64,000 nt of DNA from Glomus cerebriforme (taxonomy: Eukaryota > Glomeromycota > Glomeromycetes > Glomerales > Glomeraceae), in the NCBI GenBank assembly GCA_003550305.1, contig QKYT01000116.1:99069-163068 (forward strand), read 5' to 3'. Shown piece by piece: positions 11,168-24,182 of this stretch (its first letter is position 1; every line of letters starts with the position of its first letter). A model generated the notes under the pieces. The model was not told the DNA's origin. It did not search any database and saw nothing but the letters and a program-made list of their open reading frames with translations. Made by a program: the position numbers and the translations under genes.

Positions 11168-12345
11168 TCAGACTTCTTGTTTAATCTTTTTAGTCTTCTT
11201 CTTCTTGGACTTCCCCCCTTCGCTCACGTCTAAATCTTTATCTTCTTCCCGGGAAACTTTCTTGTTCTTCTTACGCTCCTTTGCTTGCACTTCGCTACCT
11301 TCTTCGTTTAAGGCTTTTTTCTTTGATTTTCTCGGTGATTCATACTCATCATCTTCTTGAACGCTTTCGTTATCATCCTCGTGGGGTTTGCGCTTCTTGG
11401 ATCTTTTCTTTGAAGAGGATTCCTGTGGCAGATTTTTCGCGGGTGCATTTGATTTCGCTTTTGAACGTGATTGGCGAACAATTGGTTGATTTAGTGTATC
11501 TTCTTCTTCCTCATCTTCACTGAGAGATGCGGTGGTTGACGAATTGGGTGTAGCAGATTCATCAGATGTGTCATGTTGTTCTTCATGACCATCAATATCA
11601 GGTGCTACTTGGTCCTGATCTTTGTTTTCCAAATAGATTTTATAATCGGCTTCAAATTGTTGTTTAGCTAATTCAAATTTACGTTCATATACCTTTAATT
11701 TATATATTTAGATTTCATTAGAATATGGCATTTGTAAAAATATAAATCGTTTTACTTAAAATAAAAGTACACATACTTCTCTTTCCTCCTTTGGCAAAGC
11801 CTTCCAACGAGTACTTATCAAATGCACTATTTCTGACCAAGGTTTACCCGTATTTTCCGCTTTTACTTGATGAGCAATATCTTTTTGAAATAATATGAAA
11901 GCGTTCTGAGGTTTTGTAGGTGCATTAGGGTCACGAGGTGGTCTTGGTTTACGTGTAGGTTTCTTGACTCCATTTGCAGCCCGTTTGCCATTTTGTTGAG
12001 CCCTTTGATCTCCATATAATGCTTCACCTTCATTATTGAGGGCATCATTAAATAATTTGGTAAGAACACCATTAATATCGCCTTTCAAGAGATCCTGAAG
12101 ATTGACGTCTAGAGGATTGTTTTCTACTAAATTGTCATCGGTTTCAGCAGTGAGAGCGTCCGCAGTTTGTAGAAGACTCACAACAGCAGCTTGTAGACTA
12201 AGCGCAGTCTTTCGTAGCCCTTGCGCCTTTAAAATATTGTTTACGTTTTAGGATACAAAATGATTTCGCGTAAATATTTGATTATATATAACTTTAAAAC
12301 GCTTACCGCGAGCTTCAACCGTTTGTCATCGGGTTTTGCAGACAT
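11168..12345 (-). CDS. HMG-box chromatin protein with acidic/basic tail
   Basis: Three exons (12307-12345, 11777-12226, 11168-11692) give 337 aa in exact frame, starting MSAKPDDKRLKLA. One HMG box spans about residues 120-190. It begins RDPNAPTKPQNAFILF and includes KPWSEIVHLISTRWKALP and REVYERKFELAKQQFEADY, split by the second intron. The N-terminal third is helical and Leu-rich. The C-terminal tail alternates acidic/Ser blocks with Lys-rich nuclear-localisation-type blocks (SKKRSKKRK, KSKKKKTKKIKQEV). HMG boxes bend DNA non-specifically or bind specific sites. The NAPTKPQNAF signature is of the Nhp6/HMGB-like type, so a chromatin architectural role is more likely than a sex-determining MATA-HMG role. 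No second box is visible. Confidence 0.85.
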
Positions 12346-14726
12346 AACTACAAAACTAACTTCCAAAAGTTACAGTAGCGAAAAAAGGAACTTAATGAAT
12401 TATAAATTGTGAAAATAATATATATTTATAAAATAACACGCGAAGAAAAGCAATTTCAGAGTATGAAGACAGGACAAAAAGTGGTAGGTTTGTGGACTTT
12501 AAAATATACCAATTGGACCTGGTTATATTCATGAAATGCTGATTGGGGGATCAGGTTGGTTATTTTTTGGGGACTGATTTGGATTCTCGTGTTGTTTGGC
12601 ATACATGTTATGATCTAATTTGAGTGGTTCATTCTTTTTTGGGTTACCATCAGTCATCAGGCCATCATCAATTTGGGCTAATCTTCATAGATAAAATCAG
12701 AGGTCCTCATTTGGAATGATCCATAATCGTGCTGCTTTCATATTCCATATATTCCTAAAGTTATCAGTTATATAATACAAAAAAGACGCGTATAGTTTTC
12801 GAACTGATTATATTTTTATAAAGAAATAGATCTGAAGCTCCAACTTGGAATTTTAGGTAGTGAAATGTTAAACTTTTTAATTTATTACCGACAGTTTAGG
12901 AGTGACAAGTGACAACTGAAGTAAGGAGAGAAGATAAACAATTTACTACTGTAAAATCAATATATACCGACGATCAACTGTGTCTTATCTGTGCTGGGGT
13001 GTGTACCCTCTTTATGTTTGCCTGTTTTGCCTGTTTTGCCACAAAAATTTTGTATTAAGAAATTTGTGTATTTAGGCATCTTTTAAAAAATATAGTTTAG
13101 GTTATTATTGAATTAGAAGCAATTTATAAAAAGTAGTCTAAGTTTTTGCAACGAAACAAACGCGTTTTTTATTGTCAAAGAAAAATTCTAATTTTATAAC
13201 ATTCGAAAAGTTACCATTGACGTTCGCGCAAAAAAAAGTGGTCGTACAAAAAAGACATCTGAATTTGCCTGATACTTTCCACAAAAGCGGCTTCAGGTTA
13301 TGTATTCAATTTGTTAAATGCTGTACTCACAATTTTGGTTTAAGTAGAAAGGCGTTCGTCGTTTACTATCTCAAATTTACAAAAAATTTATCTCCTCATA
13401 ATCTGGGAAAGTTCGATTAAAATAGGTAGGTTTTCATTTGTGTGTTTGAGTTAGGAATCCTTAGTTTAAGGATTAAGTTTCTATTGCACTTTTGTAACAG
13501 CATGAAAAGATGATGAATATGAAGGTATAAATTTCAAGGCGAAATCACTTGGAACTTACGCAAGTTTGAGGTAGAAGTGCAATTATTAGACAGGATCATT
13601 ACATATATATGTCTCAGAGAAAAGGGTGGTTTAAGGGAATATGTGTTGAAATATTCTGATAAATATTATCAAATCAATCATTTAATATTAAGTTGTAATC
13701 CTCATCATTGGTGCGTTTAATTAATAAAGAAGTTCCTATATATATATATTTTTTTTGAGAGTATTAGTGAATTAGATTTGTAATGTTGAATTGAAGGTAA
13801 TATTCATGCTATGATACAATAAAAATTTCATCTGCTTTTGTTTATTTTCCCATATTTCCTAGTTTTGTAGAATGTAATCCAAACGTTGCTTAAAAGAATT
13901 GAAAATGTGAAGATAAAGATTCGAAAGTCAAATCAGAAAAAGCGAGTATATCTTGAAATTTGCAATATCCAATAAGCTTTATTCGGTTTATTTAAAAAAA
14001 AAAATCGTAAAAGATCGTTTTTAATTAATACATTTACTATTTGTATTCTTCATTTTGAATAAAAACGAAAAAAAAAAATAGTTTTTAAAAAAAACAAAAT
14101 TCTTTAACATTCACTTCTATTCCAATGACGATCTTATTATAATGGTTAGTAAAGAGGCCGAATAGTTTTTATTTAATCTTCCAAGATTTAACTCATTTGT
14201 ATTTCATCTACACATTTTACATAGACCTTATCATTTTTGCATTGAATGATTTAGGTTGAAGAGGGTTGATTAATTAATTCTTATTTGCAAGGATCATACA
14301 GTGAAACAAATAATTGAAAATGCTGTATTTGACAGATTATTTATAGACATACAGCTGTTGAGGTTAGACGATATCACACATCAGGAGCTCTCCATAACCT
14401 TAGCTAGCTAGCACTTGCCAAAATGGAAATTTCACAGTAAAAGCATTAGAATTTCTATCTTTCATATGTTCATTATTAAATAATGAGACAATCAACAATT
14501 TATTTTTAACGTTATTACTACACAAAAAAAAAAATCTGCTTTAGCTATCTGTTGTATTATCATAACTCTTTAAATATAATGATTGGATTAATGTGCATAT
14601 ATTGTTGCTCCTTATGAAATATATTATTCTCCAAAATAGACGAATAATGAATTATTCACTTGGAATCATCAGTCATTGATACAAAAAATTGTAAATGTTT
14701 TAAAGATCACTCAAATAAAGCTTTCT
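12346..14726. other. Long intergenic region without a supported gene
   Basis: About 2.4 kb lies between the start of the HMG-box gene and the stop of SPC25. TTTGCCTG is repeated three times at about 13016-13040. ACGCGT (MCB-like) occurs near 12786 and 13159. An ORF at 13172-13420 starts with TTG and is unsupported. The rest is AT-rich with no coding signal that I recognise. Confidence 0.5.
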
Positions 14727-15927
14727 CTAATTATTATCATTTCTAACATATCTATAGAAAGCCTGCCTCATTTTTTTTAAGAACATGAAGAAATCACGTT
14801 TAGTATTTAGTTGTAATAATATTTCGTCCAAATGATCTATTGGTGGACTACATTCTAGAACTATCAATTAAAAACAAAAAATAAAATAAATAAATATTTT
14901 AAATAGTTCGGTGAAGATTAAATTTGTGAACCTTACTTTTGTATATTGAGTGCTGTTCTTCTCCCAAATGAATTGTGAATTTGCATGGGCGCGACAAATC
15001 TTTCTCATATATGTATGTGAAAGAAAAAGATATAACATTTTCTGAAATTGATTCATAAACATTAATAAAGTTAAAGTACTACTAATGTATAACTTATAGT
15101 ACAATCGAATCACCTTTCAATCCAACCATTGTAAAGGCTAATTTATCCGCATAGCGTTTTAATTCTGGTTCATTTTTTGAAAGTTGTACCTGTAATGCTT
15201 GTTGCTTTGCTATATTGACTTTTGAGTAAAGGTATTAGATATAAATAAAAGGAATGAAATTATATTTAATTTGAACATTAATAAAAATTACCATCACGTC
15301 GTTTTTGAATATCTTTTTTTAAGTTTTCGATTTGATTCTTCAAAGCGCTGACACGTTCCTTTATCATTTCTTTTTTGTATTTCTTGTCCGAAATCTCTAT
15401 TTGTATCTTACTAATATCTCTTTTCTCTTTTTCCTTTGCTTAACAAATAAAAAACACAGATCAATTAATTTGAAAAAAAAGATATATAATAAATTGATGA
15501 TTTGAAGCTCACCTGCAAGATCATCCTTTTGTTTTTTCTCAGCTAATTTGACTTGTTCTATTAATTGAGACTTGGTTCCTATTATCGCAAATGAACAAAT
15601 ATTAATTAATTATTAAATTAAATTTATACATTGAAATATTTTTTTTTATCCAACCATACCTTTATCTGCTGAAAATGTACTTTGCCACTGTTGTTTTTTT
15701 AATGACAAATTAGTTTTCATACTATTAACATAATCGATAAATTCGTCTTCGAATAACTTATTTTTGTGTCGTACGATTTCATAGTTAAAGTTCACCCTTG
15801 AAATAAAGAAAATATTCGAATTTTTAATATTTATATTAGAAGCGTGATTCAAACTTGAAATGGAAGTGTCTTTATAAATTACTGCCTTTGAAGGAGTTCT
15901 AGCTGGTGTTGAAGAAGCAGAATACAT
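14727..15927 (-). CDS. SPC25: Kinetochore protein Spc25 (NDC80 complex)
   Basis: Spc25 pairs with Spc24 in the NDC80 complex that links kinetochores to microtubules. The model starts at MYSASSTPARTPSK (ATG 15925-15927); an in-frame upstream methionine would lie in the promoter. Exon 1 is 15660-15927 and exon 2 is 15513-15578, followed by a Lys-rich coiled-coil exon near 15300-15440. Two further exons follow, and the last runs from about 14856 to 14727. The N-terminal two thirds are coiled coil (KNQIENLKKDIQKRRD). The C-terminal globular domain ends PPIDHLDEILLQLNTKRDFF then MFLKKMRQAFYRYV. This matches the Spc25 signature of acidic helix, NK/RDFF and R.AF. Low overall conservation is usual for this family, so the call rests on architecture plus the C-terminal motif. 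Confidence 0.85.
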
Positions 15928-16006
15928 TCTAAAAAAAAAGTAAGAAAAAAAAACAAACAAGGGAAATATGAAATTTGAACGTAAAAATATATGGGTCGCG
16001 TAAAAA

Positions 16007-16012
16007 ACGCGT
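16007..16012. promoter_or_regulatory. ACGCGT (MCB-like) site upstream of SPC25
   Basis: A palindromic ACGCGT sits 80 bp upstream of the SPC25 start, preceded by CGCG about 6 bases away. In ascomycetes this MluI cell-cycle box is bound by MBF and drives G1/S genes. A cell-cycle-regulated kinetochore gene would fit, but binding in this fungus is inference. Confidence 0.35.
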
Positions 16013-16090
16013 TTTATATTTCCGGCCCGTGATTTCTATCAATTAGATAATCGGTAATACAAGTCAGCTGATATTCGGGTTCATCAGTTA

Positions 16091-16097
16091 TGACTCA
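16091..16097. promoter_or_regulatory. TGACTCA (Gcn4/AP-1-like) site in the RPS2 upstream region
   Basis: TGACTCA at 16091-16097 and TGACGT at 16137-16142 lie in the divergent SPC25/RPS2 intergenic region, about 270-320 bp before the RPS2 start. They match bZIP consensus sites. A GTGAGT at 16236 and a TAG at 16408-16410 just before the RPS2 ATG could bound a 5' UTR intron with a poly(T) tract near its end; this is unproven. Confidence 0.3.
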
Positions 16098-16412
16098 TAG
16101 TAAAATCAAAAAAAAACGATTTGTTGATGATCAAAGTGACGTATGAAAAAAAATTATAAAACGAGAGAAACGCAATTTACCTTCCTCCTTCTGAATCTCC
16201 ACCCAAGGAAAAATACATCCAAAATTTAAGATTATGTGAGTATCCAATCCATCAAATTATAATAATATTGTAAATTTTGTAGTATCTACAAATTTTCCCA
16301 ATATGTGTTTATCTTCTATAATTTTTTCTATCTATTTTTTTTTTTTTTTTTTTTTTTGTTGACCCTAACTTCCAAATTACTGTCTTGAAATCTAAAATAT
16401 CCATCATAGCAC

Positions 16413-17666
16413 ATGGCTGACTCAGGAACGGCCGATAGTCGTGGTGGTAAGTTAAAACAATTTCTTTGAAACAAATGGAAACACGTGGCCGAGATCAAGA
16501 AAATTTTTTATATATCAAATACGATGACAAGTTTATTCAGCTAAACTTTTTGAATTTTTCTATTCATTTAAGTAGATAATCATTGTTGATCTATTAATAT
16601 TACTACATTAATTTTTTGTTATTACAGGACGTGGTGGTTTCGGACGTGGTTTCGGACGTGGTGGCGATAGAGGCCGAGGCCGAGGACGCGGTCGAGGTCG
16701 TCGCGGTGCACGCAAAGAAGACGATAAAGAATGGTTATTATATTTAATGATTTTAACTGTTTAGTTATATTATTTTTTTTAGTGGATATTATAGTAACAT
16801 ATATTTATATAATTTTATTAATTTAGGATTCCTGTTACAAAGCTTGGCCGTCTAGTCAAGGAAAACAAGATCAAGTCCATTGAAGAAATATATCTATATT
16901 CATTTCCCATTAAGGAATTTCAAATCGTAGACCGTTTAATCAGCACTACATTAAAAGATGAGGTCATGAAGATTATGCCTGTTCAAAAGCAGACCCGTGC
17001 TGGCCAGAGGACTCGATTTAAGGTTATTACAAAATATTTGATTGCAATTCAAAAAAATATATATGTATATATATATTTTTTTTAATTAAAATATCATAAA
17101 TTATCTCTTTTTTTATAGGCTTTTGTTGTAATTGGTGATTCCAATGGACATGTAGGTCTTGGAGTTAAATGCTCCAAAGAAGTGGCAACAGCTATTCGCG
17201 GTGCTATTATACTCGCTAAGCTCTCAGTAATTCCTGTCCGACGTGGATATTGGGGTTCATCCCTTGGTGATCCTCATACCGTTCCTGGCAAGGTTACTGG
17301 CAGATGCGGTTCCGTTATATGTCGTCTCGTTCCCGCTCCTCGCGGAACTGGTATTGTCGCCGCTCCCACTCCTAAAAAACTTTTACAATTGGCCGGTATT
17401 ACTGACTGTTACACTACGTCCCGCGGATCCACTCGTACTTTAGGTAATTTTGTAAAAGCTACCTTCGCTGCTATTGGCAATACTTACGGTTTCTTGACTC
17501 CCGACTTGTGGAAAGAGGCCGAATTTAAGTTGTCCCCATATCAAGAATTCAGCGACATTTTGTCTGTGCGTATAATTTTATTAATATATTCAGGTATTGA
17601 ATAATCATTTATTAAACCTATTTTATTTTATTTTAACAGAAGTCTTCTGATAAATGGAAGAGTTAA
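16413..17666 (+). CDS. RPS2: 40S ribosomal protein uS5 (RPS2)
   Basis: Five exons (16413-16446, 16628-16733, 16827-17022, 17119-17565, 17640-17666) sum to 810 nt, giving 269 aa, close to yeast and human homologues. An N-terminal RGG-rich tail ([20 protein letters not shown]) is a likely arginine-methylation region. The S5 core follows: [66 protein letters not shown], and the C-terminal [11 protein letters not shown]. The protein sits at the small-subunit decoding centre and mRNA entry. The last exon encodes only KSSDKWKS. Synonymous codon use is visibly more C-ending than in the neighbours, as expected of a highly expressed gene. Confidence 0.98.
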
Positions 17667-18944
17667 TTTTTTTCTCAAGACGAATCCTTGATAATAAATT
17701 GCGTTCATTCAAATAAAAAATTATTCTTTATGTTTGTATGATAATCAAATGTTGGTTTATTATTTTTAGTCAAATTTTTTATTTTCCAAACTAGAACTTT
17801 ACAGACGTATTAAATTGTGTAAAAAGAATTATATTTTCGTTTAAATTAAGTATTACGTAATGTCTGTTATAATAAACTGCCAAGAAAATCAAATCTAAAT
17901 TAATAATTATATAGATCAAGTGATCTTATTTAAAGTATGGACAAATAGGTGTTAAACAAGTATGATAGATTTTCGTATGATCCGGAATTCATTTCTATAT
18001 TAGGAATAGCCATATACAATGCATATAAAAAACTGGAAAAATTCGATGACTCGTTTGTTACTGGAATAATACAATTTTTTAAGAAAACTACTTATTATTA
18101 TGAAATATTTTACAATCTAATTAAAGTGAATAAGTTATGCAATAAATAAATACGAAATCAGAACGAATTTAAGCAATGATCAGCGGATAATTGGAATAAA
18201 AAAAAACATAAGAATCCCTTAGTGTCTTTTTTTCCAACATAGATCTAAGAATGTTATAGTCATAATGTTAATGACTGTTGTACAATCTTTTTTAGTTTAA
18301 ATATTTATATTATTTGTTTGTAAATCAATTTCCAGAGTGTTCTGTAAACCTTCCGATAGTAGATTAGCCAAAAAAGACTTTGCCACAATGTGCTATTTAC
18401 ATTAGCCACAACGTGACTAGACGCGACTTAAATTTCTTTACGAAGTGAAAGAAATAAAAGACAATTAATTATTGGATCGTTTTCTAAACAATTATCAACT
18501 ATTTATGATGCTCTACCATTTATTTCATCAAGACGATTTATACTATTCAATATGTTGATAATAACTGGGTTTGATTAACGTATTGATGCATAATTGACTC
18601 CGCTCAGCCGGAGTGATTTTTGTAAAGTTTTAATTCGATTGAGTATTATTGTTATAACATATTCATTTAGCTGCGGATGGTTTAGAGATGAAAGTTGTAA
18701 TATTAGACGGGAATTCAAATGCATATGATATGCAGTACAAAATTATAATTTACGTCCATTTACATCATTTTTTGTGAGAATAAAAACGCAATACGCTTTT
18801 AAAAGTCACTTACCGTTATAACGTACTAAAAATTTTCCTTTTTAATTTTAAAAGAAACACAAATGGGACAATTTATTTACTTATTTTATTATTTTTTATT
18901 TATTTATTTTTTATTTATTTTGATTTTTTTTTTTNNNNNNNNNN

Positions 18945-18999
<55 letters not shown>

Positions 19000-19266
19000 A
19001 CCAAAAACAAAAAAAAATGGCACTTTAAAATATTTCTAATATTTCTGAAATTGGTATTGTATTGCAAACGCCACATCTGATCAACAAATTTAGCTGCCAC
19101 AATGAAAACTGAAAACTAAAAACGACAGCCGCACTTACGAGTTTAAGCTCGTGACGTGAGTAACACCATCTTAGGTATAAATGCAGTATGATTCTGGATA
19201 ACATTTCGTGGAAATTTAATTGCTATTTGATTCCGCGACAGCTTGTTAGAGAGTTAACTACTAAAA
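17667..19266. other. Intergenic region with a gapped poly(T) tract
   Basis: An ORF at 17949-18149 (FSYDPEFISILGIAIYNAYK) has no recognised relative and no clear start. It is preceded by an in-frame ATG..TAG, so it may be a decayed fragment. A T tract covers about 18927-18998, broken by ten N at 18935-18944, so the length of the homopolymer is unresolved in the assembly. The remainder is AT-rich, without a recognised gene or tRNA. Confidence 0.45.
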
Positions 19267-21520
<2,254 letters not shown>

Positions 21521-21540
21521 GACAACCTAAGGGGCTAAAG

Positions 21541-21830
21541 TATTATGACGATGAACTTTTGTGTTTACCGTCTAACAAGTCCTATATCAAGTGTTAAAGG
21601 GAAATAGACGACTTTGGCTTTTGCTATTAAATTTTTTACGACGATAAACTTTCTCGTGTTTATCACCATTTCAAAGTATATCAATAAGGCAATTGATAAA
21701 TAACTTTGGCTTAATTAATTTTTATTATGACGAACAACATTTTTGTTTGTCGTTGGCAAAGCCTTACGTCAAGGGAAAAATGACTTGGCTGTTACAACCA
21801 CGATGAACTTTTTTCCTTGTTTTTCGTCCA
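21541..21830. repeat. Diverged ~70-95-bp tandem repeat downstream of the MYST gene
   Basis: An ACGA(T/A)(G/A)AAC..TTT..GT motif recurs at about 21548, 21641, 21730 and 21800. An (A/G)ACTT(T)GGCTT motif recurs between copies at about 21610, 21702 and 21782. Copies are strongly diverged. No ORF is consistent across them; the ORF at 21743-22036 is not credible as a gene. Confidence 0.5.
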
Positions 21831-22017
21831 GACAGAGTCTTTATGGCAAAATAATTTATAATGATTATCTCTTAATAATTTCTAGTCTCAAGATCAGTCA
21901 GCAAAAATATGCACACTTTCAGCGCATTTTTATTTACTACGAAAAGCTCAGTATCTTAAACACTTTATATATATTGATATATATTATACTATATGGGCTG
22001 AAAAAGGTTTTTTTTTA

Positions 22018-23643
22018 TTACGGAAAACCTTGCTGATTCGCTCTTTCATCTAGATCTTGGGCATCAAATTTTTGAGATAATACAACACAAGTTAATCTAC
22101 TTTTTGTATCATATGTTGCCAATGGTGAATTGAAAATCGTATCATCTCCTTCTTTGTAACCGTGTGGTAATATTTTATTGAGATTCCATACGTTGATGAT
22201 ACCATCAGAAGAGATGGATGATAATAATGTAAAAGAAGTACTACCATTTGGTGGTATTGATTGAATAGTTGATATGTCCTTGACCCTATAGATGAAGGTT
22301 AGTACTTTAATCTTTTGAACATAGTTTCTGTCTGTACATAATTCTAACTAAAATTATTATTATTACCTATTTTTATGTCCCAACAATTTTATTAAACAAT
22401 TACCACTCTTAACTTCATAAATTCTTATGGCCTTATCCTCGCTTCCTACAATCAACAGATCACCCAGATGCTCGTGTTTATAATATTGCATGCAAAGAAA
22501 ACGAGAACTTCCACTTTGAAATTTCTGCAATATTTGAACGTTCTGTAAATAATCAAAGTTTTTTATAAGCAAACAAATTATATTATTTATATATAATTTA
22601 ATAAATATTTTAATAAGGATGATTTATCTGATAACTTACTGAAGTATTGTATATTTCGATTCCGTGAGCCATTAAAATCGCATATTGATCACCCGATGAA
22701 TTCCACAAGACTATTTCACCCTCTAATGAAAAATATTTTACGTTAAATTATAAAATTTTCAGTAAGCTGTAATATTAAAGTTATAACACATACCTTTTCC
22801 AAGTTTGTTTACGCTGGCCTTTTGACCAGTCAATAAATTCCATAAGTGAACAGTTTTATCAATAGATACTGACAAAGCTATTTTACCAGATGGATGAATT
22901 GCCAAAGAATTTATACGTCCTTTGTGACCTTTTAGAATTTTTAAACATTCCCAGTCTTTCGTTCTCCAAATACATATTGTACCATCTTCACTTCCGCTGA
23001 GCATGTGAGTTTTATTAAAGAATTGAATGGTTGTTATAGAACCTTCATGTTGTAATAAAGACCCAAGTTCCTTACGTTTCCTCAAATTGTATAATCTTTT
23101 ATATAAAGAAATTTATTAATTCGTAAGTTATTCTAATCAATTAATGCTTCAAGTTCTTTAATAAATTAAACTTACTTTATAACTTCATCGGTACTTCCTG
23201 AAGCTAAAAATTTGCCTCCCACAGATACTGTTTTGATACACCCAATATGAGCTGAAAAGACAAAGATCGGATCTAATTTTAATGAAAAATTATCCTGCAA
23301 AATTATTTAATATATATACAATTTTATAAAAAGAGGGGTTATATAAAAACTAAATATATACATTATCAGAGCCTTCATCAGATTTTATCCAATGTGCATC
23401 AATTCCGTACAATATCCTTTCATAGCTTCCCGCAATGATTAAAAAATCTTTAATAACTTCTTTAATTTCATAATTCTCCGTTGTTACCTCACTAATTTTT
23501 TCACTAGTCTGTGAAATATTGTTATGTTTAGAAGTAGGTTTAATCTTAAGTTGTTTTTTTTGTTCAATTTTTTCTTTTTCTTTTAATTTTTGTTCTTGAT
23601 TTGTTTTAGATTTTGAGAGGCGCGTTTTCTTCGACTTTGGCAT
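22018..23643 (-). CDS. PAK1IP1: WD40-repeat protein, PAK1IP1/Mak11 family
   Basis: The model begins at MPKSKKTRLSKSK (23643) with a Lys-rich leader. Exon 1 ends at 23362, and several exons follow to TAA at 22018. WD40 blades read in order: IAGSYERILYGIDAHW, VGGKFLASGSTDEVIK, HMLSGSEDGTICIWRTKDWE, HKGRINSLAIHPSGKIALSV, DKTVHLWNLLTGQKA, LLIVGSEDKAIRIYEVKSG, GHKNRVKDI and SSISSDGIINVWNLNK. The spacing and wording match human PAK1IP1 and yeast Mak11 along their length. Mak11 is needed for 60S ribosome assembly; PAK1IP1 and fission-yeast Skb15 also inhibit PAK kinases. The neighbouring divergent gene encodes a Ste20-type kinase, though of the GCK rather than the PAK class. Confidence 0.9.
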
Positions 23644-23765
23644 ATTTTTCAAAAGAGTAAAAAAAAAAAATTTTTTAACGATCCAAATAATCAGTACCAA
23701 AAATCTGGATTCATTATCTAACCACGAAAAATATTCCGAATCTTTGGGTACTGTACATTGTACAA

Positions 23766-23815
<50 letters not shown>

Positions 23816-24067
23816 TAAATAGATTTTAAAAGAATTTGTGCGAATCTTCCATGAAATTTGCAGTTAAATTTATATTGCACCCACACCCCTTTTCTTATCA
23901 CGAAAAAGATTACGTGTTTTTGCAGTTGAAAAGGGGAAATTTTTTGAGTATTCTTCGTTATTAAATATTTATAACTTATTTAATTTATCTTCACTTTTCT
24001 CCTAAAATTTTTTCGCGTTTATTTATTAAATTTTTTATTTATTTAATTTATTTGTTTAAAAAGTTCC

Positions 24068-24101
<34 letters not shown>

Positions 24102-24182
24102 TTTTTTTTTTTTTTTTTTGATAATAAAAATTCTTACGTGCATTTTGTTTACGTTTTATTTTGGTTTTATTTATAATTAACA
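23644..24182. promoter_or_regulatory. Divergent intergenic region with long homopolymers
   Basis: This 540-bp region separates the divergent PAK1IP1-like and GCK-III kinase genes and must hold both promoters. It contains an A run of about 43 at 23769-23811 and T runs at about 24069-24091 and 24100-24119. I recognise no defined transcription factor site. Confidence 0.4.

Noticed and set aside
13172..13420. 82-codon ORF in the intergenic region
   Set aside because: Starts with TTG, no recognisable domain, no flanking exon that joins in phase.
17949..18149. ORF NKYDRFSYDPEFISILGIAI...
   Set aside because: Protein-like composition, but it has no proper start and an in-frame stop just upstream. 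I mention it in the spacer entry and do not call it a gene.
18915..19100. ORF with a poly-Lys end
   Set aside because: Produced by the gapped poly(T) tract on the opposite strand.
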